Assembly (NCBI GenBank): GCA_037501455.1
Contig: CM074863.1
Location: forward strand, 13,884,001-13,948,000
DNA length: 64,000 nt
Reading direction: 5' to 3'
Origin: Lantana camara
Taxonomy: Eukaryota > Streptophyta > Magnoliopsida > Lamiales > Verbenaceae
Under the pieces are notes generated by a model that was given only the letters and a program-made list of their open reading frames with translations, was not told the DNA's origin and did not search any database. Positions 1 through 10,952 of this stretch are shown piece by piece. Position 1 is the first letter of the stretch, and the number at the start of each line of letters is the position of its first letter. The translations under genes were made by a program, and so were the position numbers.

Positions 1-2
1 TG

Positions 3-1830
3 TTTGTTTCCAGAAATGCCACTTTTCTTGAGGAACCATTCCTTAAAGAAAATAAAGGCAAGATCATAGAATTAGAAGAAGTACAAAGTGATCCCACACC
101 ACCCACTGAAGAAACGTCCCCTTCTGACCAACCACAACCAATCACGAATTTCGATACACACGAAAATCCTCCTCTAAGGCGTTCTGAACGCACTCATAGA
201 CAGCCGGAGAGATGGTATGGATTCTTCCATGAAATCTCTCAAAAGGATAATGATCCTTTAACATATGAGGAGGCACTTTCAGATTCTGACTCTGAACAGT
301 GTATAGAAGCCATGAAATCCGAAATGGACTCCATAAACTCCAACCAAGTTTGGACCTTGGTAGATTTGCCTGATGGGGTTAAACCCATAGGTTGCAAATG
401 GATCTTTAAGAGAAAGCCTGGAGTTGATGGAAGCATTGCAGCCTACAAAGCAAGACTGGTTGCAAAAGGATTCACTCAAAGACCCGGCGTGAACTTTGAT
501 GAAACCTTTTCGCCAGTTGCAATGCAAAAGTCTATTCGGATCATGCTTGCCATTGCTGCGTATTATGACTACGAGATATGGCAAATGGATGTGAAAACTT
601 CCTTTCTCAATGGTGACATTGATAAAGACATCTATATGGAGCAACCCATAGGTTTCACATTCAGTGGGAGTGAGCAAAATGTTTGCAAACTCCAAAGATC
701 AATCTATGGATTGAGACAGGATTCTAAGAATTGGAATATTCGATTTGATGAATCAGTCAAAGCGTTTGGCTTCATTCAAATTTTGAATGAGTCCTGTGTG
801 TATGGAAAGGAATTGGAGACCTCAGTGCAATTCTTAGTACTTTATGTTGATGACATCCTTCTTATTGGGAATTCGAAGGATGAAATGAAAGTGACTAAGT
901 TATAGTTATCACCAATTCGAGATGAAAGATCTTGGTGATGCGTCCTATATCCTTGGAATTAAAATCTATCGAGATAGATCTAGAAGGTTAATAGGACTAT
1001 CACAGTCGATGTACATTGACAAAGTATTGTAGAGATTCAATATGGAGTCAACAAAGGTTAAGAACCTTCCTATGAGTGTAGGAACATGTCTTTCAAAGAA
1101 GATGTGTCCCAAGACTAACCTTGAGAAGGATAGAATGACTCATACACCTTATACGTCAGCAATAGGTAGCATAATGTATGCAATGTTATGTACTCGACCG
1201 GATGTGGCTTATGCACTTAGTGTTACAAGTCTTTTCCAATCTGACCCTGGAGATGGTCACTGGGCTGCCGTGAAGAATATTCTTAAATACTTGAAAAGTA
1301 CTAAAGATTTATTCTTAGTTTACGGAGGTCAGAAAGATCTTACTGTCGAAGGATACTGCGATGCAAGCTTTGCATTTGACTTAGATGATTTTAAGTCAAT
1401 GTCAGGATACATTTTCTGCCTAAACGGCGGAGCAGTGAGTTGGAAGAGTTCCAAGCAAACTACCACTGTAGATTCAACCACTGAGGCCGAATACTTAGCT
1501 GCAAATGATGCAGCTAAGGAAGGTGTTTGGATTAGAAACTTCATTCAAGAGTTGAATGTTGTTCCTAGCATGAAAGACCCCATTACTGTGTTTTGTGACA
1601 ACACTGGGGCGGTTGCTCAAGCAAGAAAACCAAGATCTCACCAACGGACCAAGCACATTATGAGGAAGTATCACCTAATCCGTGATATTATCAAAAGAGG
1701 AGATGTGCAAATTGAGAGGGTCACATCAGCAGAGAACGTGGCAGATCCACTTACTAAACCCCTTAGTCGAGAAGCTTTCCAAGGTCATCTTCAGAAGATG
1801 GGACTTAGAGTAGCTTTAGAATGGCTTTGA
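3..1830 (+). pseudogene. Copia A pol fragment: integrase tail, RT and RNase H, frameshifted
   Basis: The frame is open from base 3 through the integrase-RT linker (PPLRRSERTHRQPERW) into RT: VWTLVDLPDGVKPIGCKWIF, KARLVAKGFTQ and the catalytic YVDD near 845-856. It closes at 903-905. Homology resumes in another frame a few bases later (QFEMKDLG, LGIKIYRDR) until a TAG near 1030. It continues from 1042 through the RNase H region (GYCDASFAFD, STTEAEYLAA, KHIMRKYHLIRD) to a stop at 1830 just before the polypurine tract. So there is one frameshift and one nonsense codon. The product would have been the reverse transcriptase/RNase H of the retrotransposon, acting in cytoplasmic particles. Confidence 0.88.
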
Positions 1831-1835
1831 CGGGC

Positions 1836-1845
1836 AAGTGGGAGA
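1836..1845 (+). other. Polypurine tract of Copia A
   Basis: AAGTGGGAGA lies directly before the TGTTAGG start of the LTR and just after the pol stop. This is the plus-strand priming site of reverse transcription in LTR elements. The same motif occurs at the equivalent place in the Copia element at 58.8 kb. Confidence 0.8.
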
Positions 1846-2923
1846 TTGTTAGGAATAGTGCCCTAGAAAGCCGATTGTATATCCGCTTTGTGTTTTTTCC
1901 TTATTGTAATCACAGACAATCTTTGAATGAAATAACGAATTGAGGCAACAATTCTTTATATGCTCTTGTTTGGTATGCGTTTACTTTATCTGTGCATGTA
2001 TGAGAACTCCCCTAATCCTGATGACTTTAGGACTCTACCATTTAGGTGAAATGGTTCATGGAACGAGCCCTATATCACATAAGTCATGATTAGTAAAATA
2101 CTCCAAGCCGATGAGTCCTACAGACAGTGGGAGTGTCAACCTGACTCCTCTAAGGCTTGTTTGTGGGATCACGCCCTTAAGAAGGACCACCTTGTTTCAT
2201 GGAGGTGCAAAGTGTATAGTTGATACGTGCGTGATACATGAGGGTGCTTACTTCAATAAGTAAGTTCACTGAGGTGCCCCGTGTGAGAAGATTCCTAAAT
2301 GGGAAAGGAAGTTTCTATTTCAGGAAATGGAAACTTCCAGATTAGGAAATATCTCACGAGTCATTGATGTGATTAATTGATCCTTAAGACTTGAGGTTCC
2401 TTATCACTTTATGAGTTAACTCTGTAGTCTTAGGTATAAGCTTTAAAGGGTGTCGCCTTAGACAACTGATTCAAGGCTTATGCTGGGGCTGCACAAGTGA
2501 TTCATGAAAGTGAATGAGAATCAAGAAAGGACCTACACTTGCATTTGCAAGGTGATCTCTTATTGTGTAAGTCATTCATATGCCATATGGAGTCCTTGGC
2601 CAAGGCAGTAGATCAAGACATCAAGAAAAGGGTATCTTGGATTGAGATCAAATGGATATGAAATGCACTTAGCTTTAAGACCGGATTATTAGGGTTCTGA
2701 TTATTCCCTTGCCCTAGATCTTGGTTGAGAGATAGTAAGTAGGAGGATTGTATCTCACATGAATCAATGACTTAAAGGTTCTGTCGAATCCGAACATTCC
2801 AATTCAGCTAGGGGTTAAACACCTGTTGCTAGACTATGGTCGTTTAATCTGTGGACTGATTAATTGATTAGTGAATTAATAATTAGGGTCACTGCTAATT
2901 GAATTGAGAACCTAGAGGGTCAC

Positions 2924-3117
2924 ACACAACAACTTGGTTACATGAGTTGAGGCTTGAAAATGATTAAACGAGTTAATCGGGCCAAGAGGGTTCCACACGT
3001 GTGAAACCACACGTGTGGCCACACAACAACTTGGTTACATGAGTTGAGGCTTGAAAATGATTAAACGAGTTAATCGGGCCAAGAGGGTTCCACACGTGTG
3101 AAACCACACATGTGGCT
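2924..3117 (+). repeat. 97-bp direct duplication inside the LTR
   Basis: The segment beginning ACACAACAACTTGG at 2924 is repeated from 3021 with almost no change. Each copy ends in the CACACGTGTG palindrome block, so the duplication also multiplied the CACGTG motifs. Confidence 0.85.
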
Positions 3118-3160
3118 CACGTGAATGACACGTGTCCTTGTGACACGTGTCCCACACGTG
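2996..3160 (+). promoter_or_regulatory. Cluster of seven G-box (CACGTG) motifs in the LTR
   Basis: CACGTG occurs at 2996, 3010, 3093, 3118, 3129, 3144 and 3155, mostly as CACACGTGTG or GACACGTGTC. G-boxes of this kind bind plant bZIP and bHLH factors, including ABA-response (ABRE) and light factors. They lie about 350-500 bp before the LTR TATA box. That they drive the element is inference. Confidence 0.6.
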
Positions 3161-3503
3161 TGAACATATATATATTGTATATATATATATATATTAAATA
3201 ATTAAATGTGTTAATTATTTAATAGACTTTGGTTTAATTTTGAATTAAAAAGAAAGTCTAATTTTGGAGAAAATAATCTAGTTAATTAATTATGAATTAA
3301 TTAATTAGATAAAATAAGTTATTTATTTTAAATAAATAAAATATAAAATTATCCAAAAATAGTTTGGATATTTTAGCTCTCTTGAAAGTTGATTTGAATT
3401 AGAATTCAAAGTCAAAGTCAAAATACTTGATGATTAAGTAATAGGAGAGAGAGGGACCAAAACCCTAGTCCATAAGGACTAGGATTTTCGGCCACTCCCT
3501 TAT

Positions 3504-3511
3504 TATAAATA
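3504..3511 (+). promoter_or_regulatory. Probable TATA box of the Copia A LTR
   Basis: TATAAATA stands in a less AT-rich stretch of the LTR about 390 bp before the LTR end. It is a better candidate than the simple AT repeats at 3166-3195. Confidence 0.55.
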
Positions 3512-3898
3512 GGGAAGCTCGAGCTCCCCTTAGAGCTAATTGGCAATTCTTTTGGTTCATGTGTTGAACACCATCCTTTCTCCAAGATAAACGAAACCCT
3601 AGGTTAAGCCTAAACAATAACTAGAGAACTAGCATCCTTACTAGTTAGATTGTGATCAAGTTGGTGGACTATCTCTAGAGAGCTTCAAGTTAGAAGTTTG
3701 AAGATTCGAGCTTTAACAAGGAGAGGGGATTAAGCCGCGAGAAGAGCGTTCTTGGGTGGCTTGAAACGCTTCAAGAAAGAATAAAAGAAAAGTAAGTTTC
3801 TTAACTCTACGAATTTGGATACACGATTGCGAGTCCAAGGTCCTTTTGTTGGGAAATTTTTTTAAATTCCGCTGCTTTCTGATTCGTATTTTCCAACA

Positions 3899-4897
3899 AT
3901 TTGGGCAGGAGGTTTGGTGGATTATTCCTTGGTTGTGGAAGAAGGTTTGCATATCCTGATTGACATATTCATGTTCATTATCCGACCGGAGCACCTTAAT
4001 CTTTTTGTCAAATTGTGTTTGCACCATATTAAAGAAAGCCACAAATGTTTCAAAAACTTCAGATTTATGCCGCAAAAAATAAACTCATATCATACGAGAG
4101 TGATCATCAATAAACAGCACAAAATAGCGAAATTGGTTTTGAGTTGTCAAAGGGCCTGGTCCCCAAACATCCGAGTGCACTAATGAAAAAACAGACTCAA
4201 CTCGAGTATTATTGGGTTTAAATGAAGTTCTGTGACTTTTACTTGCAAGATATGTTTGACAAGATAAATCCAAAAACTGATTATTCTGAAAAAGAGAAGG
4301 AAATAACTGTCTCAGATACCCAAGAGAGGGGTGTCCGAGTCGCCTGTGCCAGAGCCAGAGTTGTGTGCTTTTCGTCCCCCTTGAGATCAAAGCTTTGGGC
4401 TGATTTTCAACTTCATCAACATAATACAACCCACCACGCTCAGTACCATGCCCAATGATCTCCTTCGTATTAATGTCCTGCAGTAAGCGAAAATGAGGAT
4501 AAATGAGGGCCACACAACTCAATTCTTTTGTCAACTGACTCAAAGACACTAATTTGCAGGATAAAGACGGGACATAGAGGTAATTTTGCAGTTTCAAATT
4601 TGGAGAAATATAAACAGGTCCTTCTTTTTCAACCGAGACAACATCCCCATTTGCAGTCTGTATATACGATTGTTTCGGATTTGAGGGTTCAAATATGTCC
4701 GATCGATCGTATGTCGTAGAATCTGTTGCCCCACAATAAAAAATCCACTGTGTAACCTGTTTAGATTGAGTTTGGGTGTAAAACCCACAGGATCCAGAAG
4801 TTAGGGGGTCCATCTGCAGTTTATCATAAATATGGGGATTTGATTGCAAATTGCACTTAATAAAAGGAAATATGCTAGGGAAGGTCATTACCCCCAA
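3899..4897 (-). pseudogene. Copia B protease, pre-integrase and integrase N-part, truncated
   Basis: Visible in order: a protease-like segment (WIFYCGATDSTTYDRSD), the pre-integrase zinc-binding region (LWLWHRRLGHPSLGYL), and the integrase core start (HSDVWGP and FVLFIDDHSR). A frame break lies near 4080. The text then continues as KIKVLRSDNEHEYVNQ and HQTSCPN, where the Copia A LTR interrupts it. The protease position where an Asp is expected (D-[ST]-G-A) reads YCGA, so the catalytic Asp is lost. Frames overlap between 4875 and 4897, consistent with a frameshift between gag and pol. Confidence 0.85.
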
Positions 4898-6070
4898 ACC
4901 CTCTACCTTTTGAGCCGCTGCTTATGTCTGCAATTCCTCCTCCCAGATTTTCGGCGACATTCACGCGACCCATTCCTGCCACCGTCGCCACCTCCAGCGA
5001 TGACACCGGCTGCGGTTCCACCTCCTCCGGTGGCGGTGTCTCCGATGGCAAGGTTCGCCCGTCGCCCGCCTGATTTTGCTGTCTGATTTTCTTCGCCATT
5101 TTTCTTGAGCCCCACCCACCAGTCGGGGTATCCAATGATTTCAAAGCACTGCTCCGTAGTGTGCTTTGGCTTGCCGTAGTGACCACAGACCAGTTTCTCC
5201 TTGTCGTCGTGCGATGATGTCCGGCGTCCGTCTCCCTCAGATCTGGTGACGTTTTCTGAGCGCGGGGGTCCCCTGCTCTGTTTTTCCCTTCTTGCCACCA
5301 ATCCGACTCCGGTGTGAGAGGTTGTGTGAGTTTCTCGCCGCCAGTAGTTGCCACCTTCAAAATCTGAAGGCGGGCAGCTTCTCGCCTCACTGTGGCATAG
5401 ACAGCTTCCACAGTTGGCTTTGGGTCTTGCTTCAATATATCGCGTCGGATAACATTAAATTTCTCATCTATACCTGTAAGAAACTGGTACAGACGTTGTT
5501 CTTGGTTAATTTTGTTGAAGATTGTAATATCCTCAGCATATTTCATCGGGTTGGGTTGTTTTCTGTCAATAGCCATCCAAATCGCCTGGAGTTTGGCCAA
5601 AAAATCCTCCAAGCTTTCATGGCCCTGTTTCTGAGTATTTGCTCTCCAATGTAGATCGAAAAGCTGAAGCGGATCCCCTCCGCTGCCGTAAGTGGTGGCT
5701 AGACCCTCCCATAACGCCTTCGCCGTTGGATATTGCAGCACGTTGTTGAGAAGGTTTGATTCGATGTTCTGAATCATCCAGGTAAATACGTTCTGATCTT
5801 CTTGTTCTCACTGGTCGAATTTGGGATCTGTTTCTTCCGGAGGAGGTGGGATTCCGGTTATGTGAGATCGGCCCCCCGACCCCCGATTGCCATCTTCATT
5901 AAACGTGCCCACATCGGATAATTGTCATTGTTGAGTTTGATTCCAATGGACAAGTTATCGGATTTGGGCAGAAAAAATTGGTTCTGGTTGTTATTGCGCA
6001 GCAGGTTTGCCAATTGAATTGACAAATCTGGGTTTGCTTCTGTTTGATTGGTTTCTGTTACGGTTGACAT
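4875..6070 (-). pseudogene. Copia B gag (UBN2-type) with degenerate zinc knuckle
   Basis: Gag begins at an ATG at 6070 (MSTVTETNQTEANPDLS) 102 bp inside the primer-binding site. It shows DNYPMWARLMKMAIGGRG, then breaks around 5811-5858. It resumes with QNIESNLLNNVLQYPTAKAL and LEDFLAKLQAIWMAID. The zinc knuckle, in another frame near 5170-5200, reads CGHYGKPKHTTEQC: the second Cys of the usual CX2CX4HX4C pattern is Tyr. The protein would form the retrotransposon particle, but this copy is dead. Confidence 0.82.
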
Positions 6071-6172
6071 GTTGGGTGATTTGCAGGTTATTGCTGGATC
6101 AAGGCTGTTTTAGGGTTCGGGAAAGGTTTGGGACGATGATGATTAAAACTGAGTCCCCAAGATTCTAACACT

Positions 6173-6184
6173 GCTCTAATACCA
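6173..6184 (-). other. Primer-binding site of Copia B
   Basis: On the minus strand the sequence directly after the LTR is TGGTATTAGAGC. It differs by one base from the usual plant Met-tRNA complement TGGTATCAGAGC, which is perfect in the related element at 43.5 kb. Confidence 0.85.
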
Positions 6185-6383
6185 TGTTAGAACATGGTAT
6201 TTGAGGGAAGATTGTTTATTCCTTTCATTGTATTGAATTCCCTGTTGTGTTACAATATTCACACACGAAACACTGATAAATAGGACCTAGAAAGAATCCC
6301 TACAAATCTGGCTAATTACAAAGATCAGGGCTAATATTTGGTAAGTCAAACATGAAACATACCAAAGTTACACTATTCTAACA
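6185..6383 (-). repeat. 5' LTR of Copia B, 199 bp
   Basis: On the minus strand it starts TGTTAGAATAGTG at 6383 and ends GTTCTAACA at 6185, immediately before the primer-binding site. The partner LTR is outside the window. Confidence 0.82.
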
Positions 6384-8110
6384 GTTGGGTCAAACGGAAA
6401 AAGGTTTTTTTCCTTAAGTAAAGTACTGGTTCAAACTTGTGAATATAAAAAATCACGCGAACCTTTCAATAAAAAGCTCAAACACCTCTGGTACATGGAC
6501 AACTATGTTGCATGGATACGGACACGGCGATACAGATACGACACGATACGGATACGGTGACACGAATTTTTTTTTTTTTTAATTTTACATGTCGGACACG
6601 AGTGTCCGATATGACACGACACGGCAAACTGATATTTTTAGAAGAGTACACATTTTTTACAATTTTTATCAATAAGAGTTTGAGAGCATTTTTTTTTTTT
6701 TTTTTTTAAACCTGGACCTGTTTAGAACAGCAGAATCAAAATCAAAATCTTGTACTCACCGGAGCATTTCACCAGACAAAGCCGGTATTTCACTGCTAGA
6801 AACCCTGGAAATTTGATGTTCTTTTCTTATCTAGGTAATTATATCAGAATTATTAAGTATGATATATCGTAAGCTCTAATTTTGTCTTTGAAGAAAAAAG
6901 TAAAACGAATACGCCAAGAACTGAATGATTGATTATACATAGTAGGAGAAAGAATGGCCCCTCGTCTTACCAAATTGTGGTTCAAATTGATGTAGTACAA
7001 TTTGATGTAACTCCTTGAATTTAATTGGTAGTTGATGTAGTACAGTTTGATCATTGATGTAAAAATCCTCGAAAAAGGGCGAAAATAAATAATACAAATT
7101 TTGGTTTTTTGCAACTCTTCTTTTCTTTAAAACCTTTTCTTTTTTCCTTTTTTGTATCCGACTTAAACCCTTTCCACGTTAACATTTAATTAGTGTAAAT
7201 ATCATACTACGCATTGAAATTAGAAATAAATAAAATTTCTATTTAAAAAGTAATTTTAATTTCAATAATAGCTATATAAAAAATACTAATCTTACCCCAT
7301 AAGTAAAATTATTGAATTTTTGTTTTTTTTAAACACACACCCCAAGTAGCCAGAAGGATTTGAACTCGGGTTTTTGCCTTCGAGAATCAACCCTTAAATC
7401 ACTTGTCCAACCCCTGTTGGCTATTGAAAGTTGAGTTTTCTAATTTTTATATAGTAATAAAATTTTAAAAACTAATTATTTTGTTGTAGCAATGTAATCT
7501 CTAATATTATTTTCAAAAGTATAAACCACATATGACTTATTGTAATATATATATATACATGTCTGTATAAATATTTCAATGCATAATTTTTTTTAACGAG
7601 TCAATAATAATATAAATACCGTATGAAAATTAATAAAATTATGATTATTACGGGCATGTAAAAATATAAAAGAAGCACAACTAATCGAAGCACCTATAAC
7701 CAAAATAAAATTTACGAAAATAAGAAATTTTAAAAGAAAATGAAAATAAATATTAAAATTTTCTGCTTAGAAAAGAAAAGAGAAAAAAGAAAGATAAAAA
7801 CTTACAAATATACCTGTAAGAATATATTAATATTAAATAATATTATTAAAATTATAGCAATTCTAATAATTAACCTAAAAGGAAATTAATTTTTTTAACT
7901 TTAAAATTTATAAAATTATGAAAAACAATGTCATAAAGACCTAACAATTTAGTGTTAGAAGTACAAAAGAAACACAAAAGCAAGGAAAAAAAAGAGAAGC
8001 AAAACTATTAAATAAATTTGCTATTTATCAAGCTACAAAACTTTATAATAAAAACCAAAACTGAGATTTCCGATTAGAATACTTCTAGCTTACAGAACGA
8101 CAGTACTGCT
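6384..8110. other. AT-rich intergenic region
   Basis: No gene is supported. At 6505-6640 there is a stretch of degenerate ATACGG/GACACG words flanking a T-run, like a decayed small transposon; similar words recur near 44.1 kb and 29.4 kb. The rest is long A/T runs. Confidence 0.6.
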
Positions 8111-9442
8111 TTATAAAGTTATAACCTGTAGCACAGAGCACACAGATTGAATAAGGGTGAGTACAAGGAGTAAAAGAGCAGCAAAAATTGAAATACATCC
8201 CCAAGGACTACTAAGATAATCTCTATTTAAGACCGCCATCCATCTTTTCCAGCGCTTGTTGTAGTGGGTGTTGATGGCTATAAAGGTTCCCATGTAGATA
8301 TGTCGCGGGGCACTGGTAACCGAATCATGGAGTCTGTTAAAAATGTTGGCAATGACTTCATTATCACCCAACCAATTATCAATAATCTCACATTCAGAAA
8401 GAACATCGACGTCTTTGTAAGAATTAATCAAGAGATCGATGAATTTCACATAATGTCTAACATAGCTGTTTCTATCAGGTTGAAAGTATTGCTCGTAAGC
8501 GATCAGGTTCCTAAAGAAACACTCCGTCTTATCCCCAAACCTGAAAGGTGGCATTAACATAGTCCCATTTTCGAATTTAATCTCAAACAACGAATCACAT
8601 GATTCCCTTCTTTTGAACTTCACATTAGCATTTTTAAGCATTGTGGCGGAGTGGATGAAGGTTGATGCCCTATTTGCAGTAATGCTGCAGTACAGATCAA
8701 CTTTAACTGCACCATCAAATGAATTAGGAGTCCACCAACTATACACCAGATCAAGCAAATGCTTTACATCATGAGAACAACTAATTTTCAGTTTTTTGTA
8801 TTTTTTATCAGGGAAAAGATTCTTGCAAAAGTATAAGACTAGGTTGATCAGCCTGTCATGTTGGTTTGGCCCCTCAACGAGGTCAAACAACTTGCACAAA
8901 ACAAAGAAAGGAATTTGGTTCTCGATCAATATCAAGTCCCTCCTCAAACCACTGCGGATCCATTTCATTTCGAATATTGGATCATTTGGGATGCATATAT
9001 AATCTGACTTTTCAAAGTTTCTTACTAATTCAATAATGAAACAGCCATCTAGTACGAGCATTTTGATGAACTTATCTTGACTAAGGTTGATAGGTTCAGT
9101 GTAACAATTGCGCGCCTCTTCTTCCAGTTCTCCGATAGCTGAGATGTACCTCTGGGCAGTAGTCTCATTCTTACTGTCGAGGAGTAACCGTAGATAGCGC
9201 AACTTATGCTCCTCCATCATCTTACAGCTATCTTTATCACGATGATAAGGACCAATTGCTACAATAGCAGGCTCGTAAGCCTGTCTATTGACACTGCGCA
9301 AGTGCTCATGTACTCTGTAGATGAAACCTTGAGTTCCAGTCTTACGGAGCTGGGAGAGTTCATGATCAACGCTAGTTTGGCCCTCTTCCCCTGTTTTGTT
9401 ATGCATATTTGCTGAAATTTCACGAAGCAATTCAAATATCAT
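8111..9442 (-). CDS. DUF247 (UPF0481) membrane-anchored protein, copy 1
   Basis: An intact 443-residue plant DUF247 protein encoded in one exon. Landmarks are ELSQLRKTGTQGFIYRVHEH, YEPAIVAIGPYHR, the family signature CKMMEEHKLRYL, LVLDGCFIIELV, RDLILIENQIPFFVLCKLF, VKHLLDLV, and NLIAYEQYF near the C-terminus. The last ~30 residues form one hydrophobic helix (CISIFAALLLLVLTLIQSV), as usual for a C-terminal tail anchor. The molecular role of DUF247 is not established; grass members sit at the self-incompatibility loci. Codon 1 at 9442 adds a 12-residue leader; an alternative start is the Met at 9406, which aligns better with the paralogue at 20051-21346. The two copies share orientation and length and probably arose by tandem duplication. 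Confidence 0.9.
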   Translation of the reverse strand: MIFELLREISANMHNKTGEEGQTSVDHELSQLRKTGTQGFIYRVHEHLRSVNRQAYEPAIVAIGPYHRDKDSCKMMEEHKLRYLRLLLDSKNETTAQRYISAIGELEEEARNCYTEPINLSQDKFIKMLVLDGCFIIELVRNFEKSDYICIPNDPIFEMKWIRSGLRRDLILIENQIPFFVLCKLFDLVEGPNQHDRLINLVLYFCKNLFPDKKYKKLKISCSHDVKHLLDLVYSWWTPNSFDGAVKVDLYCSITANRASTFIHSATMLKNANVKFKRRESCDSLFEIKFENGTMLMPPFRFGDKTECFFRNLIAYEQYFQPDRNSYVRHYVKFIDLLINSYKDVDVLSECEIIDNWLGDNEVIANIFNRLHDSVTSAPRHIYMGTFIAINTHYNKRWKRWMAVLNRDYLSSPWGCISIFAALLLLVLTLIQSVCSVLQVITL

Positions 9443-10200
9443 ATAAATTTAAAAAGTTGTAGTAAAAAGGAAATAATATAGCTTAGGAGAAATATGCAGA
9501 AATATTACAAAAGCCCTTTCACGAACTGATGTTTGAACAGTTTGATAATAAGAATGCCAGACCTGATAATCAGGCTTCCCATTTTATGGTCAATAATAGC
9601 AGGCCTTCTTCAAAAGTCAACTTTAAGCCCCAACAGAGGAAGACCACTTTGACGTTCCAACCAAAAGAACAAAGAGAGAGAGAAAATAAATAAATAAATA
9701 AAGACCACAAATAGAGGATGGATGTATTATATGATATAGTGTTGACTGGTCACATCAGTCACGGACTAATTGTATAAAATTAAGGGTTTTTTTTTTTTTT
9801 TTAATTTTGGTGTGTTTTTTTTTTTATATTATTTTTGGTTTGGGTGTATTTTTTTAAAAAACGGATTTAATAAAAAAAATTATGAGTGCGTACGTTGCAG
9901 TTATAAATTTTTTTATTAAATTCATTTTTTCTAAAAAAACGAAAAACCCCAAAATTGTAATATATCCAAAAAATACACCAAAATACACCATCTCAAAAAA
10001 AACACACCAATTTTAAAAATTCACCAAAATTAAGGTTTGAGATCTAAATTGATATTTTAAGTATGCATCTATGATTTTTTTTAGAGGCTTTTACTGAAAT
10101 AATACTTTATTCAAAATAGTTTAATAAAATAATATTTATTCTAAAAGTTTTAATATTTTGCTAGTAATCGCTGAAGAGTCTAGCGATTATAAGAAAAATT
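9443..10200. other. Spacer between DUF247 copy 1 and the viral insert
   Basis: About 750 bp of AT-rich sequence with no gene. It contains the foldback element listed separately and ends near the left edge of the integrated pararetrovirus. Confidence 0.6.
9785..10032. repeat. Foldback (MITE-like) inverted repeat, about 250 bp
   Basis: The left arm (AATTTTGGTGTG ... GGATTTAATAAAAAAA) is matched in reverse complement by the right arm (TTTTTTTATTAAATTCA ... CACACCAATTTT) around a short centre near 9880-9900. This is the shape of a small non-autonomous DNA element. Edges and target duplication are uncertain because of the A/T runs. Confidence 0.5.
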
Positions 10201-10255
10201 TTATTTTTTATTTTAAAGTCTTTTTACTAATTGTAAAAGTGACCCCAAAGTTTCT

Positions 10256-10327
10256 TTATTTATTTTGGAAAGTATATGAGTTAAAATTTTCTTCTATAGA
10301 GGTCCAAATATTTTTAATTAGGTCCAT
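10256..10327 (-). CDS. Tiny viral frame (23 codons) overlapping the end of the 95-codon frame
   Basis: It starts at an ATG that overlaps the end of the frame at 10314-10601 and reads MDLIKNIWTSIEENFNSYTF before a TAA. It is listed because the same overlapping arrangement of short frames recurs at 17.5-18.8 kb. Whether it is translated is unknown. Confidence 0.25.
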   Translation of the reverse strand: MDLIKNIWTSIEENFNSYTFQNK

Positions 10328-10601
10328 TAATTTCTCTTTCTTGTATCTTTTTCACAAATTTATTGTTTATATGATTTATTATGTTTTCTTGTTCCTTTAT
10401 ACCTTGTATAATTGTATACTTATTTAATACCTCTTTATTTATAATTCGTTCATAATTTTTCTTGTATATTTTTTCCTTTTGTAAAGATGTTTCTAAATTT
10501 ATTCCAATTTGTTTAGTATTTTTTGTATTCATAGTTGTCTTTATCTGTTGTTTTCTTTTTGTTATACTATCAATTGATACTTTTTCTGAGTTCTTTTCCA
10601 T
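10314..10601 (-). CDS. Small Lys/Ile/Asn-rich viral frame after the leader (95 aa)
   Basis: This is the first substantial frame after the promoter, leader and a degenerate primer-binding site (10605-10616). It begins MEKNSEKVSIDSI and is strongly basic with no recognised domain. Its composition matches the other small frames of the insert. It has no homologue at the right end of the insert, which bears on how the integrated copy is arranged. Function unknown. Confidence 0.45.
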   Translation of the reverse strand: MEKNSEKVSIDSITKRKQQIKTTMNTKNTKQIGINLETSLQKEKIYKKNYERIINKEVLNKYTIIQGIKEQENIINHINNKFVKKIQEREINGPN

Positions 10602-10604
10602 AAT

Positions 10605-10616
10605 GCTTTGATAACA
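10605..10616 (-). other. Degenerate Met-tRNA primer-binding site (candidate 2)
   Basis: The minus strand reads TGTTATCAAAGC, matching TGGTATCAGAGC at 10 of 12 positions. It lies about 475 nt downstream of the predicted transcription start and just before the ATG at 10601, where a caulimovirid primer-binding site would be expected. The match alone is weak. Confidence 0.4.
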
Positions 10617-10952
10617 GAAGTACTCTAAAATTCATCCTATAATTCATAAAACACACAAATAATTTGTAAAATTTTTTATTACCTCTCTTTATCTCCTTCC
10701 TCTTCTACACTCTGATTTATTGATCCTCCAAGACTCGTCTTCGTTTCTCCTCGGTTAGCCCTTCTTGTTCCAAAAGTCCTCACAGCTTCATGCTTTCACG
10801 GACATCCAACTGGAAACAGACTTCAACCTCCAACGGAAAACCTCACTACGGCTTATGAGTTTCAACAAATGATTTGTAGGAGTAGACTGGAGTAAAAAGA
10901 TTTAATAAATCTCTTAACAAAGTATTTATCTCGTGTCTATGAAAAGGAGAAT

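Larger units (their letters stand above)
1..3898 (+). mobile_element. Copia LTR retrotransposon A, 3' half (pol end plus 3' LTR)
   Basis: The window opens inside the pol gene of a Ty1/copia element read on the plus strand. It runs through the end of integrase, reverse transcriptase and RNase H, then a polypurine tract and a complete 3' LTR. The 5' part lies left of the window. The domain order (integrase before RT) and the RT wording (KARLVAKGFTQ, YVDDILLIG) are typical of copia. At its right end the element stops inside the integrase of another Copia element on the other strand, so it inserted there later. The pol frame is broken twice, so it is not autonomous. Confidence 0.9.
1847..3898 (+). 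repeat. 3' LTR of Copia A, 2052 bp
   Basis: The LTR begins TGTTAGGAA after the polypurine tract and ends TTCCAACA, giving the expected TG...CA ends with a short imperfect inverted repeat. The next base (3899) is already integrase coding sequence of the Copia element on the other strand. The LTR is long for copia. It holds a 97-bp tandem duplication, a cluster of CACGTG motifs, AT repeats and a TATA box near 3504. The partner 5' LTR is outside the window, so identity and age cannot be judged. Confidence 0.87.
3899..6383 (-). mobile_element. Copia LTR retrotransposon B, 5' part, disrupted by Copia A
   Basis: Read on the minus strand, this piece contains a 199-bp 5' LTR, a primer-binding site, gag, protease and the start of integrase. 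It ends abruptly at 3899 where the LTR of Copia A begins, so its missing 3' part should lie left of the window. Gag and protease show several frame breaks. It is closely similar in layout and wording to the complete element at 38567-43735, including short LTRs and a CGATD protease motif, so the two belong to related families. Confidence 0.88.

Noticed and set aside
3166..3195. AT dinucleotide run as TATA box
   Set aside because: A simple repeat; the TATAAATA at 3504 in less AT-rich context is the better promoter candidate.
10158..10427. Plus-strand hydrophobic frame at the left edge of the viral insert
   Set aside because: Antisense of the Lys/Asn-rich viral frame at 10314-10601; no independent support.
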